DNA from: Gemmatimonadales bacterium
GTDB taxonomy: Bacteria > Gemmatimonadota > Gemmatimonadetes > Gemmatimonadales > GWC2-71-9
Direction of reading: 5' to 3'
NCBI GenBank assembly: GCA_025929805.1
Contig: JAICPP010000003.1
Location: 1-33,069 of the forward strand
DNA: 33,069 nucleotides
Below, one piece after another: positions 7,673 through 15,799 of the stretch. Position 1 is the first letter of the stretch; the number at the start of each line of letters is the position of its first letter. The translations under genes were made by a program, and so were the position numbers. The notes below the pieces were generated by a model. It was given only the letters and a program-made list of their open reading frames with translations. It had not been told where the DNA came from and made no database searches.

Positions 7673-9070
7673 GTGGCCAATCAGTTTGATGTCATCATCG
7701 TAGGCGGGGGGCCAGCGGGCTATGTGTGTGCCATTCGCGCCGCACAGCTTGGACTCGCCACCGCCGTCGTCGAGCGAGACAAGCTCGGCGGTGTGTGCGT
7801 CAACATCGGCTGTATTCCAACCAAGGCTCTCCTCCACAGTGCATACATAGCAAACCTGGTGAGCCATGACGCCAAGGAGCTGGGCGTGGAGGTCGGGAGC
7901 GTGAAGACCGACTACGGTGTCGCCATGCGGCGCTCCCGAAAGGTCTCGGAGCAGAACTCCAAGGGCGTCGAATTCCTGATGAAGAAGCACAAGGTCACGG
8001 TTATCAAGGGAACCGGAGTCCTGGGGCGTAACCGGATGGTTCGGGTTGCCACGGATGAGTATCAGGCGCGGAAAGCCGTGATCATCGCGACCGGTTCGCG
8101 AGTAAAGGGAATACCCCAGATCGGGCTGGAGATCGATAAGAACGCCGTCATCAGCTCGGACGAGGCGCTGTTTCTCGAGAAGCCACCCGCGTCGCTGGCT
8201 ATCATCGGCGCTGGCGCTGTGGGGTGTGAATTCGCCGATATCTTCAACGCCTTTGGCAGCAAGGTAACGCTGATCGAGGTGCTGCCCAGGATACTGCCGA
8301 TCGAGGATGCCGAAGCTTCCGAGGCCTTGAGCAAGAGCTATAAGAAACGGGGCATTACAGTCCTGGCCGGTGTGAAAGTCAAACAGGCGAAAGTCGGCAA
8401 GGAAAAGGTCACCCTCACCATCGATAACAGCGGCAAGAACGAGACGATCGAAGCCGAAAAGGTTCTGATGGCAGCGGGGCGAGCGGTAAACACCGAGGAT
8501 CTGGGCCTAAAGGAAGCCGGTATCCAGCTCACCGACCGCGGCTTCATCAAGGTGAACCTCGACACTCTGGAAACCACGGCCTCGGGGATCTACGCCATTG
8601 GTGATGTCGCCGGTCCTCCGATGCTGGCCCACAAGGGGAGCCGTGAGGGAGTCGTGGTAGCCGAGCGAATCGCCGGCCATCGGCCCCAGCCCATCAAGTA
8701 TGACAACGTGCCGAGTGTCACGTACTGTCATCCCGAGGTCGCGAGTATCGGGGTCACCGAGGATCAGGCCAAGGAACGGAAGCTGGATTATCAAGTAGGA
8801 CGCTTCCCTTTCAGCGCCAATGGTCGGGCACGAACCGCCGGAGAGACGGAGGGATTCGTCAAGATCATTCGAGACAAGAAGTACGGCGAGATCCTGGGAG
8901 CGCACATCGTAGGGAGCCACGCCTCGGAGATCATTCACGAGTTGGCGGTTGCTCGGCAGAACGAGTACACGGTGGAGGAGGTTGACCTGGCTATTCACGC
9001 CCACCCCACGCTTTCTGAGGCGATTGCCGAGGCCGCTTTGGACTCAATGGGACAGGTGATTCATATCTAG
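7673..9070 (+). CDS. lpdA: Dihydrolipoamide dehydrogenase (E3)
   Basis: VIIVGGGPAGYVCAIRAAQLG, GGVCVNIGCIPTKALL, YAIGDVAGPPMLAHKG, HAHPTLSEA. GTG start at 7673 preceded by cgaggaag; the longer ORF from 7598 is read-through of the repeat. Confidence 0.94.
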   Translation: MANQFDVIIVGGGPAGYVCAIRAAQLGLATAVVERDKLGGVCVNIGCIPTKALLHSAYIANLVSHDAKELGVEVGSVKTDYGVAMRRSRKVSEQNSKGVEFLMKKHKVTVIKGTGVLGRNRMVRVATDEYQARKAVIIATGSRVKGIPQIGLEIDKNAVISSDEALFLEKPPASLAIIGAGAVGCEFADIFNAFGSKVTLIEVLPRILPIEDAEASEALSKSYKKRGITVLAGVKVKQAKVGKEKVTLTIDNSGKNETIEAEKVLMAAGRAVNTEDLGLKEAGIQLTDRGFIKVNLDTLETTASGIYAIGDVAGPPMLAHKGSREGVVVAERIAGHRPQPIKYDNVPSVTYCHPEVASIGVTEDQAKERKLDYQVGRFPFSANGRARTAGETEGFVKIIRDKKYGEILGAHIVGSHASEIIHELAVARQNEYTVEEVDLAIHAHPTLSEAIAEAALDSMGQVIHI

Positions 9071-9132
9071 GGACCGGGACCAGGGGCCGGCGACCAGGGT
9101 AGAGGTGAGATGTAGAGGGGAGATCGGTGAAT
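9070..9132. repeat. Single-arm degenerate heptamer tract between lpdA and the next ORF
   Basis: GGGACCG|GGACCAG|GGGCCGG|CGACCAG|GGTAGAG|GTGAGAT|GTAGAGG|GGAGATC|GGTGAAT in strict 7-nt phase; spans the lpdA TAG to the next ATG. Confidence 0.6.
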
Positions 9133-9547
9133 GATTGCGAGTGGCCAAATCAGGAGTCCCATAGAGTTTGTGGCAGTGGTGGTTTCCTGCGCGACATCCG
9201 CGGGACTGCTGGTGATCACCGCCACAGTCGTGGGCGTCGACGCGCTGCGCACCGACAGCGGCCCTGCCGATCTCAACCTCTCATTTTACCTCCTGGTGGG
9301 AGGAACCCTCTTCGGCATCCTCCTGGCGGCCTATGCGGCCTGGCACCTGCTCGCGCCGGTGGACTCGACGTATCGGCGCGGCGGGCTCGCCATCGTGAGC
9401 GCCTTCGCCACCACGGCAATCATGTTGATCTGCATTCCCATCCATCAGCTCCTCGGCCGGACCGGTCTTCTGGTCCTCCTCTGCCTTTCCGGGGTGACCA
9501 CCCTGGCCCTGGCCCGCCTTGCTCGCCGGCTGGGTGGGAGCCCATGA
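9131..9547 (+). CDS. Small multi-pass membrane protein of unknown function
   Basis: 138 aa with about four hydrophobic segments; stop overlaps the lipB start (ATGA). Confidence 0.65.
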   Translation: MIASGQIRSPIEFVAVVVSCATSAGLLVITATVVGVDALRTDSGPADLNLSFYLLVGGTLFGILLAAYAAWHLLAPVDSTYRRGGLAIVSAFATTAIMLICIPIHQLLGRTGLLVLLCLSGVTTLALARLARRLGGSP

Positions 9548-10239
9548 GCCACCTGCTGTCGGTGCGGGACCTGGGACGCCAGCCATATGGCCGGGTTCTC
9601 GAGCTGCAGCGCCGTCTGGCCCGCCTTCGGGCTGAAGGCGCCCTGACAGAGGATATCCTCCTCCTGGTCGAGCATGATCCGGTCGTGACCCTGGGACGAG
9701 GCGCGCGACCTCAGAGTCTGCCGATTCCGCCAGCAGAGCTCGAGCGACGGGGCGTGGAGGTATGCGAGGTTGAGCGGGGAGGAGACGTCACCTTCCATGG
9801 GCCCGGTCAGCTGGTTGGCTATCCGGTGTTGGACCTGAGAAAACATCGACAGGATCTGCACTGGTATCTGAGGGCACTCGAGGAGGCGCTCATTCAGGGG
9901 CTGAATGCCCTGGGACTGGGCGCAGGCAGGAATCCCGGACTCACTGGGGTATGGACCAGGGGACGCAAGATCGGGAGCATCGGGATTCACGTGAAGCAGT
10001 GGGTTACCTACCATGGGTTTGCGTTGAACGTGAATACCGACCTCTCCTATTTCGATCTGATTGTTCCCTGTGGTATCAAAGACGTTACCATGACCAGTGT
10101 GGCCCTCGAGCTCGGGCGCGTCGACGCCGCCTCGCTCTGGGCCGAGACCCGGGATGCGATTGTAGATGGAATGGGGGCAGCATTCGATCTGAGCCCTGCC
10201 CCGGTTGCCTTTGGGAGGCCAATCGGTTTTTCTCCCTAA
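9544..10239 (+). CDS. lipB: Lipoyl(octanoyl) transferase
   Basis: VTLGRGARPQSL, ERGGDVTFHGPGQLVGYPVLDLR, WTRGRKIGSIGIHVKQWVTYHGFALNV, IVPCGIKD. Confidence 0.95.
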   Translation: MSHLLSVRDLGRQPYGRVLELQRRLARLRAEGALTEDILLLVEHDPVVTLGRGARPQSLPIPPAELERRGVEVCEVERGGDVTFHGPGQLVGYPVLDLRKHRQDLHWYLRALEEALIQGLNALGLGAGRNPGLTGVWTRGRKIGSIGIHVKQWVTYHGFALNVNTDLSYFDLIVPCGIKDVTMTSVALELGRVDAASLWAETRDAIVDGMGAAFDLSPAPVAFGRPIGFSP

Positions 10240-10240
10240 C

Positions 10241-10792
10241 ATGGCTGACTCGACCCGCCGGCCCTCCCCGGAAACCCAGGCTGATCAGAGGATCAGGGAA
10301 ATACTCCGGGCGGCCGACAGTTGGTCCCGCGAAGCACCCCGTGCACTCATGCCCCCTATCCGCGCCGTCTGTATCCGGCTGGCCGAGATGGTCGCGGATC
10401 AGCGGCACTACCTGGCACCACTCCCGGAACCCCAGGAAACCGAACGACGCACCGTCTTGACTCTGGTCGCCGACCGGCTGCGGTCCAAACCGGTTATCGA
10501 GGGGGTGGAACAGCACCTGAAGGAATTGGAGGAGCTTGAGCTGCGCTCGACCGGCTCATGGGCAGTGGTCGCCTCGGCTCAGACCGAGTGGATCACCACT
10601 GCCATCAGGTATCTGGAAGGCTGTGCCGCCCGGCTTCCTGCCGGTGACCGCCCAGATCCCTATTGGGCCGATGACGTGGTCGCCGGGATTATTGCCTCGG
10701 TGCGGGCCCTCATCGGGGTGGACGAGTTGCACGCACGAACCGAGGCCCGCTATTCCGGTCCGGTAAAGCGAGCCTCACCCGAGGAAGAGTAA
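10241..10792 (+). CDS. Hypothetical protein
   Basis: ATG 2 nt after the lipB stop; soluble, Arg/Glu-rich, 183 aa; no recognised domain. Confidence 0.55.
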   Translation: MADSTRRPSPETQADQRIREILRAADSWSREAPRALMPPIRAVCIRLAEMVADQRHYLAPLPEPQETERRTVLTLVADRLRSKPVIEGVEQHLKELEELELRSTGSWAVVASAQTEWITTAIRYLEGCAARLPAGDRPDPYWADDVVAGIIASVRALIGVDELHARTEARYSGPVKRASPEEE

Positions 10793-12168
10793 GCGCGCGC
10801 CGAACCGCCTTTCTCCGCAAACAACCGGAAGAATCGGCTGAAGATCTCGACTCCACTCCAGAGCTGAGCCAGATCCAGCTTTTCGTTGGGGGAGTGGAGA
10901 CCGTCATCCGGCAGTCCGATCCCGGTAAGAATGACCGGCGCTCCTGCCAGACCCAGCTCCGGCACGATCGGAATCGACCCGCCCGCCCGCACCTGAACAG
11001 CTTTGCGCCCAGTCACCGACTCGAACGCCTCATCCAACACCTCGAATGCCGGCGTGCTGACGTCAACTTGGACCGGATCGCCGCCATGCAACAGGTTTAC
11101 CTCTACGTCCGCCCACTTGGGCGCAGCCTGAGCCACCGCCCGTTTGAGCGCCCTTCCCACTTCCTGAACCTGGTTGCCGGGCACCAATCGCAAGCTCACT
11201 TTGGCGGTGGCCTGAGCGGGAATGACCGTCTTGGCTCCCTCGCCCACAAACCCACCCCTGATCCCATGAATCTCGAAGGTGGGCAACGCCCAGACTCGCT
11301 CGAAGACAGTCCGGTCCTGGAGCCCGGTGAGCACCTTCCCTGTCACCTCGCTTCGGATGAACCCCTCGCGGTCGAATGGCAGCCGCTTCCACGTATCCAA
11401 CTCGGCTTGGGTAGGTGGCTCGACTGCCTCGTAGAGCCCGGGAATCCGGATCTCACCCGTCTCCGATTTCAGGGCACAGAGTATCCGAGCCAGGGTCTCG
11501 ATGGCGTTGGGAGCCACTCCGCCGTAGGTCCCGGAGTGCAGATCCCGCTGGAGGGTACGCACCGAAATCTCGGCATAGCACAGTCCCCGTAGCGCGGTAT
11601 AGACGGCCGGCACCCCCGGCGCGTAGTACGACATGTCACAGACCAGGGCCGCGTCGGCCCGGGTACGTTCAGGCTCTCGCTTGAGCAGCTCGTAGATCAC
11701 CGTGCCGCCACACTCTTCCTCGCCCTCGAAGATGAAATGCACGTTCAGCGGCGGCCGTCCCCCACGATCGAGCACGGCCTGGTAGGCCTTGAGCAGGCAG
11801 AAGACCTGACCTTTGTCGTCCGACGCGCCGCGGGCGTAGAGCTTGCCGTCTCGGACAGTCGGACTGAAGGGAGGCGAGATCCATTCATCCAGCGGATCAG
11901 GCGGCTGGACGTCATAGTGGCCGTAAATCAGAAGAGTGGGTTTTCCAGGAACCTGCGGCCCTTCGCCCCAGACCACCGGATGGCCAGGCCCTTCGAGCAT
12001 ATCTACCGTGGGACACCCCAGCTGATGCAGATGATCCCTGAGCCACTCCGCCGCCCGCCGGCAATCGGCAGCATGGGCGGGCAATGCGCTCACACTGGGA
12101 ATTGCCAGGAACTCGGACAGCTCCCGGATCTGGCGGTCCTGCCCCGATTCTCTCAACGTCGAGTTCAT
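10750..12168 (-). CDS. M20-family dipeptidase/peptidase
   Basis: LLIYGHYDVQPPDPLDEW, GASDDKGQVF, FIFEGEEECGG, GGSIPIVPEL, DDGLHSPNEKLDL. Confidence 0.92.
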   Translation of the reverse strand: MNSTLRESGQDRQIRELSEFLAIPSVSALPAHAADCRRAAEWLRDHLHQLGCPTVDMLEGPGHPVVWGEGPQVPGKPTLLIYGHYDVQPPDPLDEWISPPFSPTVRDGKLYARGASDDKGQVFCLLKAYQAVLDRGGRPPLNVHFIFEGEEECGGTVIYELLKREPERTRADAALVCDMSYYAPGVPAVYTALRGLCYAEISVRTLQRDLHSGTYGGVAPNAIETLARILCALKSETGEIRIPGLYEAVEPPTQAELDTWKRLPFDREGFIRSEVTGKVLTGLQDRTVFERVWALPTFEIHGIRGGFVGEGAKTVIPAQATAKVSLRLVPGNQVQEVGRALKRAVAQAAPKWADVEVNLLHGGDPVQVDVSTPAFEVLDEAFESVTGRKAVQVRAGGSIPIVPELGLAGAPVILTGIGLPDDGLHSPNEKLDLAQLWSGVEIFSRFFRLFAEKGGSARAYSSSGEARFTGPE

Positions 12169-12184
12169 ACCTGAGCCTCACAAG

Positions 12185-13258
12185 TCATTCCGAGCGCTCG
12201 TTCACTGCCCGCTCGAGCCGAACGAACGCGCTGTCTCCCTGCGCTCCCGCCATGAGTGTCTCGAGCGCGCTCACGCTTTGCCGGATGTCCCCCCCGTGCT
12301 GCTGGTGCCAGCGTTCGAACAGGTCGAGCCGAGTCCGGTATATTCTGGCCCCGATCAGCTGCGCGTTGTTTATGGGCCGCTCGGTAAGCCGGCTGACGCG
12401 GTAAGTTCGGAGCCACCGGCCGACCGGTCCTTCCAGCTGGCTTCGGGCCCAGGCCGCTGCCTGCCGGCGGCCCTCCTCCAGAGCGGCAGAGTCGGGCTTT
12501 GTGACGTAGAGCGTCTCCAGTCGGGCAACCAGCGCGGCATAGTAGTCCGCCAACACCGTTTCGTCGTGCCACCGGTCGGCAGCCTGCCGGGCCCGCACGG
12601 TATCACCTCGAGCTCGGAAGAACGCCTCGGCTGAGCGGTACCCCACCAGCTGCGCGAAGCTCTCATTGAATGGAGTCGCGCTTTTCACATACAAAGTGTT
12701 GTGCGCGATCTCGTGGAACACGGTCGCTGCGAGCTCCACCGAATCCCGGGTGAGCGCCGTGGAGAGCAATGGGTCGTTGAACCAACCCAGAGTGGAGAAG
12801 GCCCCCGAGGGACGCAGATAGGTGTCATACCCGCGGGCGGCAAACCGGGCAGCTTCCCGTCGTGCGGCCTCGAGGTCAAAAAATCCCTTGTAAGGAATTT
12901 TTCCTACTATCGGATACTTCCAGGTGTGGGGACAGATGCAATCTTTCGGCGCGGCCTGAAGCACCAGCAGCAGGGTATCCCGGCCGACATCGGCGTAAGC
13001 CGTATACGTCTCTTTTGCTTCGAGCCCCAGCTGGGCCGCAAAGTCCCGGGCTGCCAGCACCAGCTCCAGGGAGCGTCGGACGTTTGGTTTGACCGAGCTG
13101 TCTCGAACCAATCGAGAGATCGGTTGGCGTGACTTGAGAATGCGGGTTTCTTCAAACCCCGCGCGCGTGATGTAGCGGACATCATCGCTGGCCAGGTAGG
13201 CAGTGCCGTATCCGGCAAAGATCGCAGCCACGAGGGCGAGGAAAATCATGCGCTTCAA
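12185..13258 (-). CDS. Putative aminopeptidase (predicted zinc aminopeptidase family, HExxH)
   Basis: ATVFHEIAHNTLYVKSATPFNESFAQLVG; CPHTWKYPIVGKIPYKGFFD; N-terminal TM. Confidence 0.85.
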   Translation of the reverse strand: MKRMIFLALVAAIFAGYGTAYLASDDVRYITRAGFEETRILKSRQPISRLVRDSSVKPNVRRSLELVLAARDFAAQLGLEAKETYTAYADVGRDTLLLVLQAAPKDCICPHTWKYPIVGKIPYKGFFDLEAARREAARFAARGYDTYLRPSGAFSTLGWFNDPLLSTALTRDSVELAATVFHEIAHNTLYVKSATPFNESFAQLVGYRSAEAFFRARGDTVRARQAADRWHDETVLADYYAALVARLETLYVTKPDSAALEEGRRQAAAWARSQLEGPVGRWLRTYRVSRLTERPINNAQLIGARIYRTRLDLFERWHQQHGGDIRQSVSALETLMAGAQGDSAFVRLERAVNERSE

Positions 13259-14919
13259 CGAATCCGAACGAGGGCAATCCGCGGCACGATGGACCTGGGC
13301 AGCTGCCCACCGCTGGCATTGGTCAGCCTGAGATCTACCGCTGCCGCGCCCGGGGCTTGCACCACTCGCACGTGCCGGCCGGATCCCGCTCGCAGGGTTC
13401 CGTTGTGACCGTAGTTAGTCCCGTCGGTGCTGTCCGGAGCCAAGGGGAATGCCATCCCGTTCGCTTCAGCGGCGAGTCGAAAGTTCCAGCTCTTGTATCT
13501 GAGGCGGCTACCCGGAGCGGAGAACCCCGGGAGATCATCGAGATAGTTCGCCAGCTGCCATTCGCCTACCAAAATAGAAAAGTCTACACCAGTCCGAGCG
13601 GTCACATTGACACTGCCGAGCTGACTGGTAGCCACCAGGGCGCGGGTCAGGTCGGTCCCCATGATCGTGTCGGTGGCAAAGTGGTCCGCCAGCCAGCGCA
13701 CGAAGAGCCAGTTCGCGCCTCGCTCCTCCAGCTTTCCAGTGGAATTTCCCGGCTCGATCAGGAAGAAATCTTCCGGGGATGCCAGATACTCAAACGCGTT
13801 CAACAGGTCGCCCTGTCCCAGAAATTCTGCCGCACAGGACGGCGAGCTGGGACATTCCGAATCCGGAATCTGGCGGCCGCCCAGCTCCTCAGCGAAGTGA
13901 GAGAGTCCTTCGTTCAACCAGGTATCCTCCGCGGGACTATTCCGGATCAGGACGTGCTGGTTGAAACTGATCATGTGCTGCAGCTCATGAATGAAGGTCG
14001 CGGGTAGCCGGCTGTTCGCCTCGTCCTTGGAGATGGTGCACGCCGAGTTGTTGGGGTCGGGAACCAGACCGTAGAAGACCTCGGCTTCATTGGATCCGGG
14101 GTTCTCGCTCGATCGCGGGAGCAGATCCGCGCCGAAGAAATACCCCAGGATTACCCGTCCGGTGCTGTTGCAGTCGGGACTGAGCGCGTTGACCAGTTGA
14201 GTCAGGAGGACAATGATCACCCCATTCGCGTCGACATCGGACTCCTCACCAAAGGCCGCTGCATCGATCGGATAGAGATACTGATCGAAGAGCACTCGTA
14301 CCCGGTCCAGATCGGTGTCGGTGTAACCGCCGACCGGCGCAGCATTGTCCACGAAGATCGCGACCCGTTGTCCAACCGATCGGGCGGTCGCCGTACTCTG
14401 CACAAACTCGGTGCACTCCGAGGACGAGCACACGTCGAACGACCGCTGCTCCCCCACGACCGGCGGGGGAGCGCCGGCTACTTCGATCCGCCCGCGGCTG
14501 AACAGGGCATGAGAGACCTCGCCGGCCAGGGCTCGCTCGCGCGCCCGGAGCAGACTATGGAACCGCTGGGGAGGTAGCGGCTTCCGAAAGGCCGACAGGA
14601 TGGGCGAGGGCAAGGGGGATGCCGCGGCCAGGGGGGCCGACACGCCACTCAAGAGGTAGGGTGAGGACACCCCGGCGGGAGTCTCCTGACCGGCGGTAGC
14701 CAGCGGAACGTAGAGATGCTCCGCACCGGCTGATCCTGCTGCGGGCAGCCGAACACAGGCCCCCGCAAAAGGGTCCAGAATCTGATGCTGGCCCACCGCG
14801 AGCGCCCGGGTGCTCGCCTCTGAGCACTCCAGCGACCCCGTACCGGGACCGGTGCTGTCACTGCAGCCAGCCAGGGTGAGACCCGCCAGAGTGGTAATGA
14901 AGGCGCGCTTGCGTCGCAC
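13255..14919 (-). CDS. Secreted lipoprotein metallopeptidase (HExxH, M30-like)
   Basis: [14 protein letters not shown]...[17 protein letters not shown]; lipobox LTLAGC when started at GTG 14919; overlaps the next gene's start by 4 nt. Confidence 0.75.
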   Translation of the reverse strand: MRRKRAFITTLAGLTLAGCSDSTGPGTGSLECSEASTRALAVGQHQILDPFAGACVRLPAAGSAGAEHLYVPLATAGQETPAGVSSPYLLSGVSAPLAAASPLPSPILSAFRKPLPPQRFHSLLRARERALAGEVSHALFSRGRIEVAGAPPPVVGEQRSFDVCSSSECTEFVQSTATARSVGQRVAIFVDNAAPVGGYTDTDLDRVRVLFDQYLYPIDAAAFGEESDVDANGVIIVLLTQLVNALSPDCNSTGRVILGYFFGADLLPRSSENPGSNEAEVFYGLVPDPNNSACTISKDEANSRLPATFIHELQHMISFNQHVLIRNSPAEDTWLNEGLSHFAEELGGRQIPDSECPSSPSCAAEFLGQGDLLNAFEYLASPEDFFLIEPGNSTGKLEERGANWLFVRWLADHFATDTIMGTDLTRALVATSQLGSVNVTARTGVDFSILVGEWQLANYLDDLPGFSAPGSRLRYKSWNFRLAAEANGMAFPLAPDSTDGTNYGHNGTLRAGSGRHVRVVQAPGAAAVDLRLTNASGGQLPRSIVPRIALVRIR

Positions 14920-15006
14920 TTGCTGAACTCCACCGTTGCGGAAGCAGGGAAAACGAACACGGAAGAACCGCGTGGTAGACAGCAAAATAAGGTGCCGCAA
15001 CAGCTT

Positions 15007-15035
15007 TTGACAATCTTCCGGCCTGCCGGTACTTT
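15007..15035 (+). promoter_or_regulatory. Sigma70-like promoter for hisIE: TTGACA-17-TACTTT
   Basis: TTGACA at 15007-15012, 17-nt spacer, TACTTT at 15030-15035. Confidence 0.55.
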
Positions 15036-15042
15036 CTCATCC

Positions 15043-15708
15043 GTGTCCGAGAACAATCGGCTGTCGGCGGTCAAGTTCGGTGCTGACGGACTGGTGCCGG
15101 TCGTGACCCAGGAGAGCCGTTCCGGCGACATTCTGATGCTCGCCTACGCCAATCGAGACGCGCTCGACCGCACGCTCTCCACCGGTTTTGCTCACTACTA
15201 CAGCAGATCCCGCGGCACCTTGTGGCAGAAAGGGGAGACGTCGGGGCAGACTCAGCGGGTGACCGAGATCCGACTGGACTGCGACGGCGACGCCGTTCTC
15301 TATCGGGTGGAGCAGGAGGGGCCTGCCTGCCATACCGGCACGAGGACTTGCTTCTCGACCGTAATCGAGCGGACCGGCGGTCTGGCGGACGGCCGGTCGA
15401 TGGAAGAGGATCCGGGCGGCCATCTGCTCAGCCGCCTGGCGCGTACGATTGCGGCACGGGCCCAAGAACGACCGGAAGGATCGTACACGGCGAAGCTGCT
15501 GGCCAGCGGGGTGCCCCGGATCTCGCAAAAAGTTGGCGAAGAGGCGGTCGAGACCGTCGTGGCGGCAAATACGCAGAGTGACGAGCGTCTCGCCTGCGAA
15601 TCAGCCGACCTCATCTATCACTGGTTGGTGCTCCTGCATGCACGTCGCGTCTCACTGGATGCAGTGTGGGAGGAGCTTGAAAAGCGGGGAGAAAAGCGTG
15701 AGCGGTGA
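15043..15708 (+). CDS. hisIE: Bifunctional phosphoribosyl-AMP cyclohydrolase / phosphoribosyl-ATP pyrophosphatase
   Basis: His[41 protein letters not shown]. His[33 protein letters not shown] start at 15043 preferred over the upstream ATG of the ORF track. Confidence 0.92.
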   Translation: MSENNRLSAVKFGADGLVPVVTQESRSGDILMLAYANRDALDRTLSTGFAHYYSRSRGTLWQKGETSGQTQRVTEIRLDCDGDAVLYRVEQEGPACHTGTRTCFSTVIERTGGLADGRSMEEDPGGHLLSRLARTIAARAQERPEGSYTAKLLASGVPRISQKVGEEAVETVVAANTQSDERLACESADLIYHWLVLLHARRVSLDAVWEELEKRGEKRER

Positions 15709-15781
15709 ACGTGAACGGTAAACGGGATCTTGCACCGAGGTCGATCTCTCCTCCCGTTCACCGCCAACCCTCACCGTTTAC
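15698..15781. repeat. Heptameric inverted repeat, hisIE/dnaE junction (word GTRAACG)
   Basis: Left GTGAGCG|GTGAAC|GTGAACG|GTAAACG|GG (15698-15726). Right CGTTCAC|CGCCAAC|CCTCAC|CGTTTAC (15755-15781). Confidence 0.82.
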
Positions 15782-15799
15782 GCATTGATATAAAGGGAT

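Noticed and set aside
12174-12200. Possible second copy of the lipA REP-like element (AGTCATTCCGAGCG)
   Set aside because: Only about 11 nt resemble GTCATCCCGAG; it is inside the end of the aminopeptidase gene and too short to support.
14920-15042. N-terminal extension of hisIE from ATG 14920
   Set aside because: Overlaps the divergent peptidase promoter region and the TTGACA/TACTTT promoter; HisI homology begins after 15043.
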